Source: Defluviitalea raffinosedens (GTDB lineage Bacteria; Bacillota; Clostridia; Lachnospirales; Defluviitaleaceae). From it: 64,000 nucleotides of DNA. A program made the position numbers and the translations under genes. The stretch lies in NCBI RefSeq assembly GCF_016908775.1, contig NZ_JAFBEP010000003.1, positions 186,001 to 250,000 of the forward strand, written 5' to 3'. This document shows positions 56,062-64,000 of this stretch, in pieces. Within the stretch, counting starts at the first letter, position 1, and each line of letters opens with the position of its first letter. The notes under the pieces were generated by a model. The model saw nothing but the letters and a program-made list of their open reading frames with translations. It was not told where the DNA came from and searched no databases.

Positions 56062-56964
56062 TTAACTCTCCTCCTTTTTAAACATTCCAGTCAACGCCAG
56101 CTGAATCAAGTTAATCGTCATAGCTACCACAAGGAGAACAATACCAACGGTCGCAGCGTATCCTAATTTATTTTTTTCGATACCTTGTCTATACAAATAA
56201 CCAACAATTGTCAGCCCTATATTCTTAGGTGAGTTGTTACCATTAAATAACATGAAACTTTCAGTAAACATTGCCAGTCCCGCATAAATACTAATCGTCA
56301 CAACATATATGGTTGTCGGCTTTAATAATGGCATTGTAATGGATTTAAACGCCTGAAGGCTGGAAGCACCGTCAATAGCAGCCGCTTCATAATATTCCTG
56401 ATCAATTCCCTTAAGTCCCGACAAAAAATACAACATATTAACTCCGGTCCATCTCCAGCAGGCAAGGGTTAAAAGTGCAATTCGGCTAAGGGTTTGATCT
56501 TTTAAATATTTAAAAGGCCCCATGCCAAAATGGGATAAGATGCTGTTCATTAAAGAACCTGGCATTTCTCCAAAAATCAATCGGAAAATGGTTCCTGCCA
56601 CAACAACAGATGTTAAAGCCGGAAGAAAGAAAGCTGATTTAAAAAATTCTCTCCCCCACATGAGTTTACTATTAATAAGACAGGCAAAAATCATCGGAAA
56701 TGGAATTAATAAAATAAGCGTCCATACCATATATACAACACTGTTTTCAACTGCTTTAAGGAAAACCTTATCTGTTAAAAGCTTGGTATAGTTGTCAAAT
56801 CCTTTCCATTTAGGAGCTTGCCCCAGTAATCTTTCCTGGAAACTCATGATAAAAGAATTTGCAAGGGGATAAAGCCAAAAAATCAGAAAAACAAAAATAA
56901 ATGGCAAGACAAATACATAAGGGGCCACTTTTTGAGAATTCAAGACCTTTTTGAGTTTATTCAT
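56062..56964 (-). CDS. Sugar ABC transporter permease, MalF/AraP type
   Basis: 300 residues, six helices. VLPFIFVFLIFWLYPLANSF near the N-terminus and the EAA loop EYYEAAAIDGASSLQAFKSI near 191-210 define it as a carbohydrate permease subunit. No ABC ATPase gene is in the operon, as in AraNPQ and MsmEFG systems that share an MsmX-type ATPase encoded elsewhere. Confidence 0.9.
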   Translation of the reverse strand: MNKLKKVLNSQKVAPYVFVLPFIFVFLIFWLYPLANSFIMSFQERLLGQAPKWKGFDNYTKLLTDKVFLKAVENSVVYMVWTLILLIPFPMIFACLINSKLMWGREFFKSAFFLPALTSVVVAGTIFRLIFGEMPGSLMNSILSHFGMGPFKYLKDQTLSRIALLTLACWRWTGVNMLYFLSGLKGIDQEYYEAAAIDGASSLQAFKSITMPLLKPTTIYVVTISIYAGLAMFTESFMLFNGNNSPKNIGLTIVGYLYRQGIEKNKLGYAATVGIVLLVVAMTINLIQLALTGMFKKEES

Positions 56965-56996
56965 TTATTCACTCTCCCTTCCGTTTGATAAAATAA

Positions 56997-57032
56997 CTGC
57001 CATATATGTTTTGAACACCCCATATATGGCAG
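56997..57032 (-). other. Hairpin between binding-protein and permease genes
   Basis: A perfect 12-bp stem, CTGCCATATATG/CATATATGGCAG, with a 12-base loop and a following TTATTTTATC. It probably protects the upstream mRNA or reduces downstream expression, as in malE-malF. Confidence 0.75.
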
Positions 57033-57059
57033 ACTTAACAGCCTCTTAAACTTAGTGAA

Positions 57060-58430
57060 TTATTGCAATTCTTGTTCAATCATTTCTTGTGCTTCATTTA
57101 AAGCTTCTGTTACGTCCTGACCATCTTCAAAGATCGCATTTAATGTAACAGTACAAAGAACATTATTGATGGTTGGTGAAGCAGAAGTAGATTTAATCAT
57201 TTGGATTTCATCTTTTACTTCATTAAGCACATCAAATGGATTGTTTTGGAAGTATTGGACAAATTCATTGTCTGGATTGTGAGTAATCTCTTTATTGGTC
57301 CATACTTCTGTATTAACAGGGTCAAACCCTAGGGTATTCCAGATTTCTATATTGGCTTGTTCTGAAATCTTGGCAAAGGTTAAGAAGTCTTTTGCCAACT
57401 GGATATCTTTAGCTGTTTTTGTAACAACTGTACCTGTACCACCCAAGCCAAGAGAACGAGGTTGGCCTTCTTCAAATACTGGAAGGGGAGCTATTGCAAT
57501 TTTGCCTTTAAGGTCTGTAATTTCATTGGTAAATCTTGACATATACCATAAGGGCATAAGGGCAGAAGCATAATTACCCATGTTGTATTCACCTTTTGCT
57601 TCTTCTGTATCCGGCTGTCCGCCAGGAATTGTAGCGATGACATTGTTTTCTTGTAAATCTTTTAACATTTCAAGGCCTTTAATCAATTCGGGAGAATTAA
57701 CTCGTGGATTACCATTTTCATCTGTTAAGTCAGAACCTTGTTGAGCTAAAAGCATGGATACTTGCCATGTAGCAGATGTATCCGCTGTACCCAGGTATTT
57801 CCCTGTTGCTTCGTATACCTTTATACCAGCTTGTTTGTAATCTTCCCAGGTTTTGATCGTTCTATAATCTACACCAGCTTGTTCTAAAATCTCTGTATTA
57901 TAGAAAGCAACTGTACCACCTACGTGAGTAGGGAATCCATAAACCTTACCATCTTTACTGTAAATACCAAGACGAGATTCAACAATTTTATCTCTATAAG
58001 GTTCAACAGCATCTGTTAAATCAACCAAAGGCACTTCATCCCCTGCCAAAAAGTCAGGGAATCTGCCAAGCTCAATATCAGAAATATCAGGAGCACCCTG
58101 ACCAGTTTGAACAGCAATCAGCAGTTTATTATGCATATCATCATAAGGCATAACCGTAACGTTTAATTTGATTTGTCTGTCAGGATTTTCTTTATTCCAA
58201 AGTTCAAGCATCTTTTCAAAGTGTTTTCCATGCAAGTCAACAAAAGTCCAGTAACTCAGCTCTGTTGCATTTTCACCTGCGGTATCTGCCCCTAATTGCT
58301 TTTCCTGTACTGCAGGGGTTCCACTTTTAGATTGGTCTGTAGTACTTTTGCTTCCACAACCTATTAATGAAGTCATTACCAGGGTTAAAGCCAATATGAA
58401 TGAGCTCCATCTTAAAATTCTTTTTTTCAT
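57060..58430 (-). CDS. Arabino-oligosaccharide-binding lipoprotein (AraN-like)
   Basis: 456 residues, SBP family 1. The signal has a LIGC lipobox (Cys25). The body shows TELSYWTFVDLHGKHFEKML, the SBP_bac_1 hinge, KVYGFPTHVGGTVAFYNTEIL and a C-terminal NPDNEFVQYFQNN-type region. It is the first gene of the transporter-abfA operon, driven by a strong promoter at 58587-58615 and a 145-base leader. The ligand is inferred from co-transcription with GH51. Confidence 0.9.
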   Translation of the reverse strand: MKKRILRWSSFILALTLVMTSLIGCGSKSTTDQSKSGTPAVQEKQLGADTAGENATELSYWTFVDLHGKHFEKMLELWNKENPDRQIKLNVTVMPYDDMHNKLLIAVQTGQGAPDISDIELGRFPDFLAGDEVPLVDLTDAVEPYRDKIVESRLGIYSKDGKVYGFPTHVGGTVAFYNTEILEQAGVDYRTIKTWEDYKQAGIKVYEATGKYLGTADTSATWQVSMLLAQQGSDLTDENGNPRVNSPELIKGLEMLKDLQENNVIATIPGGQPDTEEAKGEYNMGNYASALMPLWYMSRFTNEITDLKGKIAIAPLPVFEEGQPRSLGLGGTGTVVTKTAKDIQLAKDFLTFAKISEQANIEIWNTLGFDPVNTEVWTNKEITHNPDNEFVQYFQNNPFDVLNEVKDEIQMIKSTSASPTINNVLCTVTLNAIFEDGQDVTEALNEAQEMIEQELQ

Positions 58431-58467
58431 TGCTTTATCCTCCCTTTATGGATTAAAAATTTTTATT

Positions 58468-58488
58468 AAAAAGGCATTAGCCTTTTTT
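58468..58488 (-). other. Leader hairpin in the AraN-like gene's 5' untranslated region
   Basis: AAAAAGGC-TAAT-GCCTTTTT followed by AATAAAAATTTTT on the minus strand. It looks like a small terminator in front of the gene, hence a possible attenuator. Confidence 0.5.
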
Positions 58489-58586
58489 AATTTAAATTAA
58501 ATTATTATTGATTAATTTGTTGTATTACTTATATTGTTGTAGGTTTTAGACATTTTTCGAAAGGAATAACGGATTAATTTATAAAT

Positions 58587-58615
58587 ATAATACAACTATT
58601 TTTGGGGTTGGTCAA
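58587..58615 (-). promoter_or_regulatory. Strong sigma-A promoter of the arabinose transporter operon
   Basis: Minus strand TTGACC, 17-base spacer, TATTAT. Predicted start about 150 bases before the gene. Confidence 0.8.
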
Positions 58616-58824
58616 TATATTTTTAATTATTTTTTTAAATATTTTAGATTTATCTAAAAAAAGTCGGTCATTCTTTAGTTTAAATTAAAATTTCATAGCT
58701 TAGAATATTCATGAAATCACAAACTAATTTATATTTATTTAAAATATACTTTTTAATATATGTAAAATTGCACTATAATATATTGAATTTAAACAGTTAA
58801 AATCAGCAATTTTTACAGCAAAGA

Positions 58825-58865
58825 AAGGTTCATCTTTATTATAATTGATATTATTTTTGAACCTT
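58825..58865. promoter_or_regulatory. Inverted repeat upstream of the ArsR-type regulator
   Basis: AAGGTTCA at 58825-58832 and TGAACCTT at 58858-58865, perfect 8-bp arms 25 bases apart, about 80 bases before the regulator start. Candidate operator or RNA hairpin. Confidence 0.4.
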
Positions 58866-58944
58866 CTTGATTTCCTCAGGTTAATAAGCTATACTATACC
58901 TATTCTATAATAGTAAAAACCATTTATTAGGGAGGCTGCCATCT

Positions 58945-59904
58945 ATGCTGCATATCAAATCTCTGGATGAAGGTTTGGAGATCTTCAAAGCCCTTGCTTC
59001 TGACATTCGTATATCCATAATCAAGCTATTGTTAAATAACAACGAACTCAACATGAATGAGTTGGCTGCCCAATTAAACATAACGAACGGTGCCTTAACC
59101 AGTCATATCAAAAAACTGGAAAGTTGCGGGTTAATCTCCATCTCCAACGAATCTACCGGCCACGGCAATCAAAAAAAGTATATGGTACATGTCGATAAAA
59201 TTTTAATAGAAGTAAATTCTAAAGAAGATGAGCAAAACATATACGAAACCAATATCAAAGTTGGACACTATTCTGATTATCAGGTTTTCCCAACCTGCGG
59301 TCTTGCAACGTCCAAATCCATTGTCGGAGAAGTTGACGACCCCAGATACTTTGCCCATCCCGATCGTTTTCAAAGTGATATTCTTTGGTTCACCAAGGGT
59401 TATGTTGAATACCTCATACCAAACTTTTTACCTGTTTCTCAAAAGATTGATCAAATCACCATCTCCCTGGAATTAGGCTCTGAAGCACCGGGATACAATG
59501 ACACATGGCCTTCAGACATCCATTTTTACATTAATAATAAATGGATAGGTTCCTGGACAAGCCCGGGAGATTTCGGAGGCGTTAAGGGCATATTTACCCC
59601 TGAATGGTGGGAAATCAACTGGAATCAATACGGTCTTCTCAAATTAATCGTAATCAACCGAAAAGGAACCTTTATTGACGGATTAAAAATCTCAGATGTT
59701 TCTCTGAATGATTTTGATCTGGATTACAGAAGCACTATAAAGTTTAAACTGGCTGTACCAGAAGACGCTAAACACGTTGGCGGATTAACCATATACGGCA
59801 AAAACTTTGGTAACTACAATCAGGATATCAACGTCCGCATTCATTACAGCCCTTACGAAACAGCTGTTCCTTCTGATCCATCCTCCACTGGCCACTCTCT
59901 GTAA
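58945..59904 (+). CDS. ArsR-type winged-helix regulator with a long C-terminal Trp-rich domain
   Basis: 319 residues. The N-terminal ~95 residues are an ArsR-like winged helix: LASDIRISIIKLLLNNNELN and LNITNGALTSHIKKLESCGL. The remaining ~220 residues are beta-rich with many aromatic residues (WPSD, WIGSW, PEWWEINW) and resemble a jelly-roll, possibly binding a sugar; no metal-binding CxC motif is seen. It lies between the divergent transporter operon and the convergent GH127 operon, so it probably controls the arabinan genes. The ATG has GGGAGG nine bases upstream. I do not know its ligand. Confidence 0.82.
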   Translation: MLHIKSLDEGLEIFKALASDIRISIIKLLLNNNELNMNELAAQLNITNGALTSHIKKLESCGLISISNESTGHGNQKKYMVHVDKILIEVNSKEDEQNIYETNIKVGHYSDYQVFPTCGLATSKSIVGEVDDPRYFAHPDRFQSDILWFTKGYVEYLIPNFLPVSQKIDQITISLELGSEAPGYNDTWPSDIHFYINNKWIGSWTSPGDFGGVKGIFTPEWWEINWNQYGLLKLIVINRKGTFIDGLKISDVSLNDFDLDYRSTIKFKLAVPEDAKHVGGLTIYGKNFGNYNQDINVRIHYSPYETAVPSDPSSTGHSL

Positions 59905-59961
59905 GTTAAAATCCGAAGCCAAACTTAGAATAATAAAATTTCTCACAAGTATATTTCTTTT

Positions 59962-60004
59962 AAAACATCCACTGGTTATTGATCACCAGTGGATGTTTTT
60001 ATTT
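59962..60004 (+). terminator. Terminator of the ArsR-type regulator gene
   Basis: AAAACATCCACTGG pairs with CCAGTGGATGTTTT, followed by TATTTTG. Confidence 0.85.
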
Positions 60005-60012
60005 TGCGAGAT

Positions 60013-60048
60013 AAAAAAGACTGTTGATATTTTAATGCATATCAACAG
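60013..60048 (-). terminator. Terminator of the GH127 operon
   Basis: CTGTTGATAT/ATATCAACAG stem with TCTTTTTT following on the minus strand. Confidence 0.8.
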
Positions 60049-60108
60049 CTTTAAAATGAATTCCTTAGACTTTTATTCCTGTTGAAAGCACAATGATCAT
60101 CAGTAAAA

Positions 60109-62049
60109 TCAAAGCATTTCCTTAACCCATACCAGCATCTCACCAGTTTTTCGATTCCCCCAGTATGGGTAAGGTATAAATGTCAGCATTTTTTGTTCTG
60201 ATGTTATTTTCTGCTCTGAGTAAAGCTGATTTACATCCCATCCTTCCTGGGTCACTTTCTTTCCCTCGCATTTTATCACTACAGTACCCCCAAGCAATTC
60301 TTTGTCATAATACTCTAAAAGCTTAGAAGATGTATCTATATAATAGGCTGGTAAATTGGATTCATTATCCACCTCTTCCATACAGTAAACCAGCGGCCCT
60401 TTCATTACCGCTACCTTCCCTATATTTTCTTTAACCAGAGGATTTGCCCTGACAAAACGAGGGGTCAAATCAAAATGAATATCAATGGTTCTCTGATCCA
60501 TCTCCAATTCCAGAACACAATAACCACCTGTAATCTGCGGCGAATCAACAACTCCTCCATCAACTAAAATCTTATAGTCCTTCACATAGTCAGGAATACG
60601 CAAGTAAATCTTGCCCTTTACAAATGCCTTGCCTTTTAGTTCTATTCTCGTATGACCTTCATAAGGGAAATTCGTCTGCATATCCAATGTAAGTTCTTGG
60701 TTATTTACAGTAAACTTTGCTTTATTTGAAATAAATAAATTAACCCATATAGCATCTTCTTCAGCAAAATATATATATTCTCCAAGAGATGCTAACGTAC
60801 GGGCAATATTGGGGGGACAGCAGGCAACTCCAAACCATTTTTGCCGAACGGGCTTTATATGTTCCTTCGAAGTCCTGGGGATACAATGATCCGGCCATAC
60901 CTCCAAAGGATTCACATAGAAAAAGCTTTTTCCATCCATGGCAATTCCGGATAAAACCGTGTTATAAAGTGCTCTTTCGACCACATCGTAATATTTGCTT
61001 TCCCTGGTGATCCGTGCCATTCTTCTTCCAAACAAAGCAAGACCTATGGAAGCACAGGTTTCCGAATAATTGGAGCCATTCGGAAGGTCATAATCTGTAG
61101 TAAATCGTTCAAGCAAACCCGAACTTCCTATACTTCCTGTAATGTACATTCTCCTCTTTACCATGTTATCCCATAATCTTTTACATGCAGCAACGAGTGT
61201 CCCGTCATCATATTCAGCCCCGACATCCGCCATGGCAGAATACATATAAACCGCCCTTACCGCATGACCTTCCGCTGTTTTTTGCTCCCTGACAGGAAGA
61301 TGGGACTGGGAATAGGCAGGGTCATAATTTTTAAATTCATCGAATATACGCTTAAAACCTGGCCTTTTAGCTTCTTCAAGAAAGTAATTAGGCTGTTCCC
61401 CTCTTCTGTCAAGGAACATTTTTGCCTGCTTTAAATACTTCACTTCACCAGTAACTTCATACATCTTATAAAGGCCAATTTCTATTTCCTGGTGTCCCGG
61501 ATATCCTTTCGAATTTTTAGCGGAAGAAAATTCTTCACAAATCAAATCCGCAAAACGCTTCATAATACAAACAAGCTTATCTTTGCCTGTTGCACGGTAA
61601 TACGCCACTGCCGCCTCCATAAAATGTCCAGCACAGTACAATTCATGTCCTTCCTGGAGGTTTGTAAAGCGAAGGCTTTTATCGTGAATCGTAAAATAGG
61701 TATTGATGTATCCATCCTCTTGCTGAGCTGCTTCGATCAGATCAATCACTTCATCAATGGTATTTTCCAAATCTTTATCCGGATACACTGCAAGAGAATA
61801 AGAGGCAGCTTCAATCCATTTTGCCAGATCAGAATCCTGAAAAACAGCTCCATAGAATTCTCCACTTTCGAGGCCGGCTGCTATCTTGAAATTTTTGATA
61901 CAATGACTGGTTTCAACATCTTCAAGTCTGTCATTTAAAATATCCCACTGATAGGGAATAAGCACTTCTTTTACAAGACCTAAATACCGATCCCAAAAGG
62001 AATCCTGAATACGAACATTTTGTAAAGGAACCATCTTTAATTTATTCAT
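60109..62049 (-). CDS. GH127 beta-L-arabinofuranosidase
   Basis: 646 residues, (alpha/alpha)6-barrel with C-terminal beta domains. The zinc-thiolate site of GH127 is present: Glu330 and Cys332 in YSETCASIG and Cys410-Cys411 in VACCPPNIART, where the second position pair matches the nucleophile region of HypBA1; Glu314 in LLERF is the likely acid/base. No signal peptide, so cytosolic. It would remove beta-linked L-arabinofuranose ends from imported oligosaccharides. It lies 78 bases after the GH43 lipoprotein gene, same strand. Confidence 0.92.
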   Translation of the reverse strand: MNKLKMVPLQNVRIQDSFWDRYLGLVKEVLIPYQWDILNDRLEDVETSHCIKNFKIAAGLESGEFYGAVFQDSDLAKWIEAASYSLAVYPDKDLENTIDEVIDLIEAAQQEDGYINTYFTIHDKSLRFTNLQEGHELYCAGHFMEAAVAYYRATGKDKLVCIMKRFADLICEEFSSAKNSKGYPGHQEIEIGLYKMYEVTGEVKYLKQAKMFLDRRGEQPNYFLEEAKRPGFKRIFDEFKNYDPAYSQSHLPVREQKTAEGHAVRAVYMYSAMADVGAEYDDGTLVAACKRLWDNMVKRRMYITGSIGSSGLLERFTTDYDLPNGSNYSETCASIGLALFGRRMARITRESKYYDVVERALYNTVLSGIAMDGKSFFYVNPLEVWPDHCIPRTSKEHIKPVRQKWFGVACCPPNIARTLASLGEYIYFAEEDAIWVNLFISNKAKFTVNNQELTLDMQTNFPYEGHTRIELKGKAFVKGKIYLRIPDYVKDYKILVDGGVVDSPQITGGYCVLELEMDQRTIDIHFDLTPRFVRANPLVKENIGKVAVMKGPLVYCMEEVDNESNLPAYYIDTSSKLLEYYDKELLGGTVVIKCEGKKVTQEGWDVNQLYSEQKITSEQKMLTFIPYPYWGNRKTGEMLVWVKEML

Positions 62050-62127
62050 ACGCCACCCGTTTCCTTTATTATTTTTAATCTAAAACCCGTTAATATCCTC
62101 TTTTGTACTGCCACATCCTCTTATAAA

Positions 62128-63594
62128 TTACTTTGCTTCTAAGCCGCTGCCCCATATGGCAATTCCTTTTTCTTGTGATAATGCTGTAAAAGTCATAACA
62201 TACTTATTTCCAAATTCATCCCATTGCTTTAAAACCACACCTTTATATGTATCTTTGCCAATGGTAAGCTCTATTTCGTTACTTCCAACAAGTTTCCATT
62301 TGCCCCGGTAATCCCCATCAATTTTTCCGTTGGAATAAAGGATAATCTTTTGGGATTCTTTTATTTGGGAAGATATATCCCTGCCATGATTGATGATTTT
62401 ATAGGGTCCTATAATATCTTCCTTTGTATATTCACCAATCGTTTCCCCCAAATATCGATAGGATGAAATAACCGGCCAACCATCAGAATTAAAAAACATC
62501 TGATGAACTCTTACTTCATGGGATTCTCCCCTGTTTTCAAACCGAGTATGGAAAATAATAAAGTATTTTCCAGACGCTTCATCATATATGGCAGAATTAT
62601 GACCGGGGGATACAAGTCCTTTTCTTTTTTCTCCATCTTCTCCTTCTGTCCAAAGCCATTTATAATTACCCATCAGCTTTGTTCCATATTTCGAAGCCGT
62701 TTCATCGTCAAAGAAGCTTCCTTTTGGCCCTTTGCAGTTGATCATGTCATTTCCCATGGAATCAAAGTAGGGGCCATCGGGATTTTTGGAACGGGCTACT
62801 CTTATATTGTAGCCCCCATTTGCATCTAATCCCCCAAAAGACAAAAACATATAGTAATAATCGGTCTCAGGGTTATATAGAACATAGGGACCTTCTATTC
62901 TTAAGTGGTTTTCTCCTAAAATCTTCTTTCCATAACCTTTTTCAATCGGCATCCCTGTTTTAGGGTCCAATTCCAAAATGTATATCCCCCCTGAATAAGA
63001 GCCATACATCATCCAAAGCCTTCCCTCTTTATCAAAGAACACACAGGGGTCCACTACATTAGGATGTATTGTTGCGTCATAAACATCTCCGTTTTCACTG
63101 GGTATATCCGTCATACCGGATTTTAAAATAATTCCTTTATCTTTATAAGGACCTTCTATATTGTCAGATACCGCAACCCCCAGGGCAGCTAAAGGCTTGC
63201 TGCCTTCGCAGTTACAATAATACATATAGAACTTTCCGTCTTCCAGCTGAATCACATCCGGTGCCCAAAATGTGCTGGTCTGAGCCCACGAAAAGGCTTC
63301 TCTCATTTCTTTCATGGCATTGGGAATAATCTTGTTCTTTTCTTTTACACCTGAAGCAATCATTTGCCAGTGAATTAAATCTTCTGATTTAGCAGCAGCC
63401 AGGTGAGAACCAAATATATAATATGTGCCATTATACTTTACTACCGACGGATCATGAACTGATGCATCTTTAAATACTTTAGGTCCTTCATCGGATTTTA
63501 ACTGGATAGTGTTAAAGCTTTCCCGGGATGTAGAACAAGCCACAAGCATCATAACCGAACTCAAAATGAAAGAAGTTATTATTTCTTTACGCAT
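62128..63594 (-). CDS. GH43 arabinan endo-1,5-alpha-L-arabinosidase-like lipoprotein
   Basis: 488 residues. Lipobox LVACS near residue 20, then a five-blade propeller: Asp base in VHDPSVVKYNG, WAPDVIQLEDGKFYMYYC, Asp of VVDPCVFFD, and Glu acid in RIEGPYVLYN. The C-terminal beta-sandwich (about 380-488: QIKESQKIILYSNGKIDGDY) resembles the C-terminal domain of AbnB2-type endo-arabinanases. It is surface-bound through its lipid. The ribosome site is AGGAGGG. Arabinanase is the best call. Confidence 0.9.
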   Translation of the reverse strand: MRKEIITSFILSSVMMLVACSTSRESFNTIQLKSDEGPKVFKDASVHDPSVVKYNGTYYIFGSHLAAAKSEDLIHWQMIASGVKEKNKIIPNAMKEMREAFSWAQTSTFWAPDVIQLEDGKFYMYYCNCEGSKPLAALGVAVSDNIEGPYKDKGIILKSGMTDIPSENGDVYDATIHPNVVDPCVFFDKEGRLWMMYGSYSGGIYILELDPKTGMPIEKGYGKKILGENHLRIEGPYVLYNPETDYYYMFLSFGGLDANGGYNIRVARSKNPDGPYFDSMGNDMINCKGPKGSFFDDETASKYGTKLMGNYKWLWTEGEDGEKRKGLVSPGHNSAIYDEASGKYFIIFHTRFENRGESHEVRVHQMFFNSDGWPVISSYRYLGETIGEYTKEDIIGPYKIINHGRDISSQIKESQKIILYSNGKIDGDYRGKWKLVGSNEIELTIGKDTYKGVVLKQWDEFGNKYVMTFTALSQEKGIAIWGSGLEAK

Positions 63595-63614
63595 TGTAAC
63601 CCTCCTAAATAAAA

Positions 63615-64000
63615 TCAGGCTTCATTGCTCATATACTCGAATTCAGGCATTCCGTCTTTATTCCATTTTATCTCTAAGAACATCGCATGTCTGTTGGGGT
63701 CATATAAGGGATCTCCAACTATTTGCGAGTATTGTCTTGCATGGAAAACCATAATCTCCTTACCATCTTCTGATACCGTAAAAGAGTTATGCCCCGGGCC
63801 ATAAACGGCTTTACTTTCATCTGTCCTAAGAACTGGTTCTTTCATTTTTGTCCATGAACCAGGATCCAGTAGATCTGCATCTTCATCTGCAACGAGCATG
63901 CCCACACAATAGCAAGCTCCTGTGGAACTGGCAGAATAGGTTAAAAATATTTTGTTATTCTTTTTAAGAATTGCCGGTCCTTCATTCACATAAAACTCAA
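63615..64000 (-). CDS. GH43 family glycosidase, 5' part beyond the window
   Basis: The open frame runs off the right edge; about 128 C-terminal residues are visible. EFYVNEGPAILKKNNKIFLT holds the general acid Glu of GH43, followed by TYSASSTGACYCVGML and GPGHNSFTVSEDGKEIMVFHARQY, then YDPNRHAMFLEIKW. This is the GH43 C-terminal part; many relatives are alpha-L-arabinofuranosidases. It precedes the GH43 lipoprotein gene by 20 bases, so it is the same operon. Confidence 0.88.
   Translation of the reverse strand, partial: EFYVNEGPAILKKNNKIFLTYSASSTGACYCVGMLVADEDADLLDPGSWTKMKEPVLRTDESKAVYGPGHNSFTVSEDGKEIMVFHARQYSQIVGDPLYDPNRHAMFLEIKWNKDGMPEFEYMSNEA

Larger units (their letters stand above)
58431..58944. 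other. 514-base divergent control region of the arabinan locus
   Basis: AT-rich, between the transporter operon (minus) and the ArsR-type regulator (plus). It holds a strong minus-strand promoter, a leader hairpin, a TTCGAAAAAT site, two TTTAAATTAAA copies (near 58490 and 58680), and an AAGGTTCA/TGAACCTT inverted repeat (58825-58865) upstream of the regulator. No gene seen. Confidence 0.6.

Noticed and set aside
60789-61010. Plus-strand ORF inside the GH127 gene
   Set aside because: Antisense shadow of conserved GH127 coding sequence.

Overview
The window looks like a chromosomal segment from a low-GC, endospore-forming clostridial Firmicute, probably an anaerobic plant-polysaccharide fermenter. 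The reasons are the visibly AT-rich DNA (not calculated), strong AGGAGG-type ribosome sites, many sporulation and germination genes (SleB-like, SpoIIR, GerA/B/C, SipL, Veg, YabG, CotS, YtvI), class I Fe-S fumarase, a T-box upstream of proS, and an S-layer-anchored arabinanase. I cannot fix a species. Most genes are on the minus strand. I recognised no rRNA, tRNA, CRISPR array, prophage or insertion sequence.

Layout. 1-17,000 is mostly housekeeping and sporulation: a truncated SleB-like hydrolase, an Orn/Lys/Arg decarboxylase, spoIIR, a gerA-type germinant receptor operon, a FadR-type GntR regulator with ispE, sipL, veg, yabG, a CPA2 antiporter, a phosphohexomutase and a PEGA protein. 17,175-24,400 holds a CotS-like protein, a plus-strand Gld-like ABC operon (ATPase, permease, GldG-like protein, DUF4340 protein), cca and a YflT-like stress protein. 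24,377-27,235 holds T-box-controlled proS and an AEC transporter.

27,465-38,623 is a sugar sensing, uptake and chemotaxis block. A membrane-anchored binding protein, a LytS-type kinase, a YesN-type regulator and a second anchored binding protein come first. They are followed by a ChvE/MmsA/MmsB-type monosaccharide ABC transporter and a chemoreceptor. The arrangement resembles the XylFII-LytS-YesN xylose system known from Clostridium, but with two candidate sensor proteins.

38,819-46,087 holds fumA-fumB-paaK-ACT, ytvI, a small coiled-coil protein, diaminopropionate ammonia-lyase and an SDR dehydrogenase. 46,293-64,000 is an arabinan-utilisation locus: a 2207-residue cell-surface protein with two GH43 domains, three LamG-like domains and SLH repeats; GH51 arabinofuranosidase; an AraNPQ-like transporter without its own ATPase; an ArsR-type regulator with a long Trp-rich C-terminal domain; GH127; a GH43 lipoprotein; and the end of another GH43 gene. 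The simplest model is surface cleavage of arabinan, oligosaccharide import, then cytoplasmic release of L-arabinose.

A structured intergenic repeat of about 140 bp occurs in at least four long copies and one or two fragments, including one copy between the proS T-box and proS and one between fumA and fumB. Together with the two-sensor sugar system and the unusual arabinan regulator, it is the most interesting content of the window.
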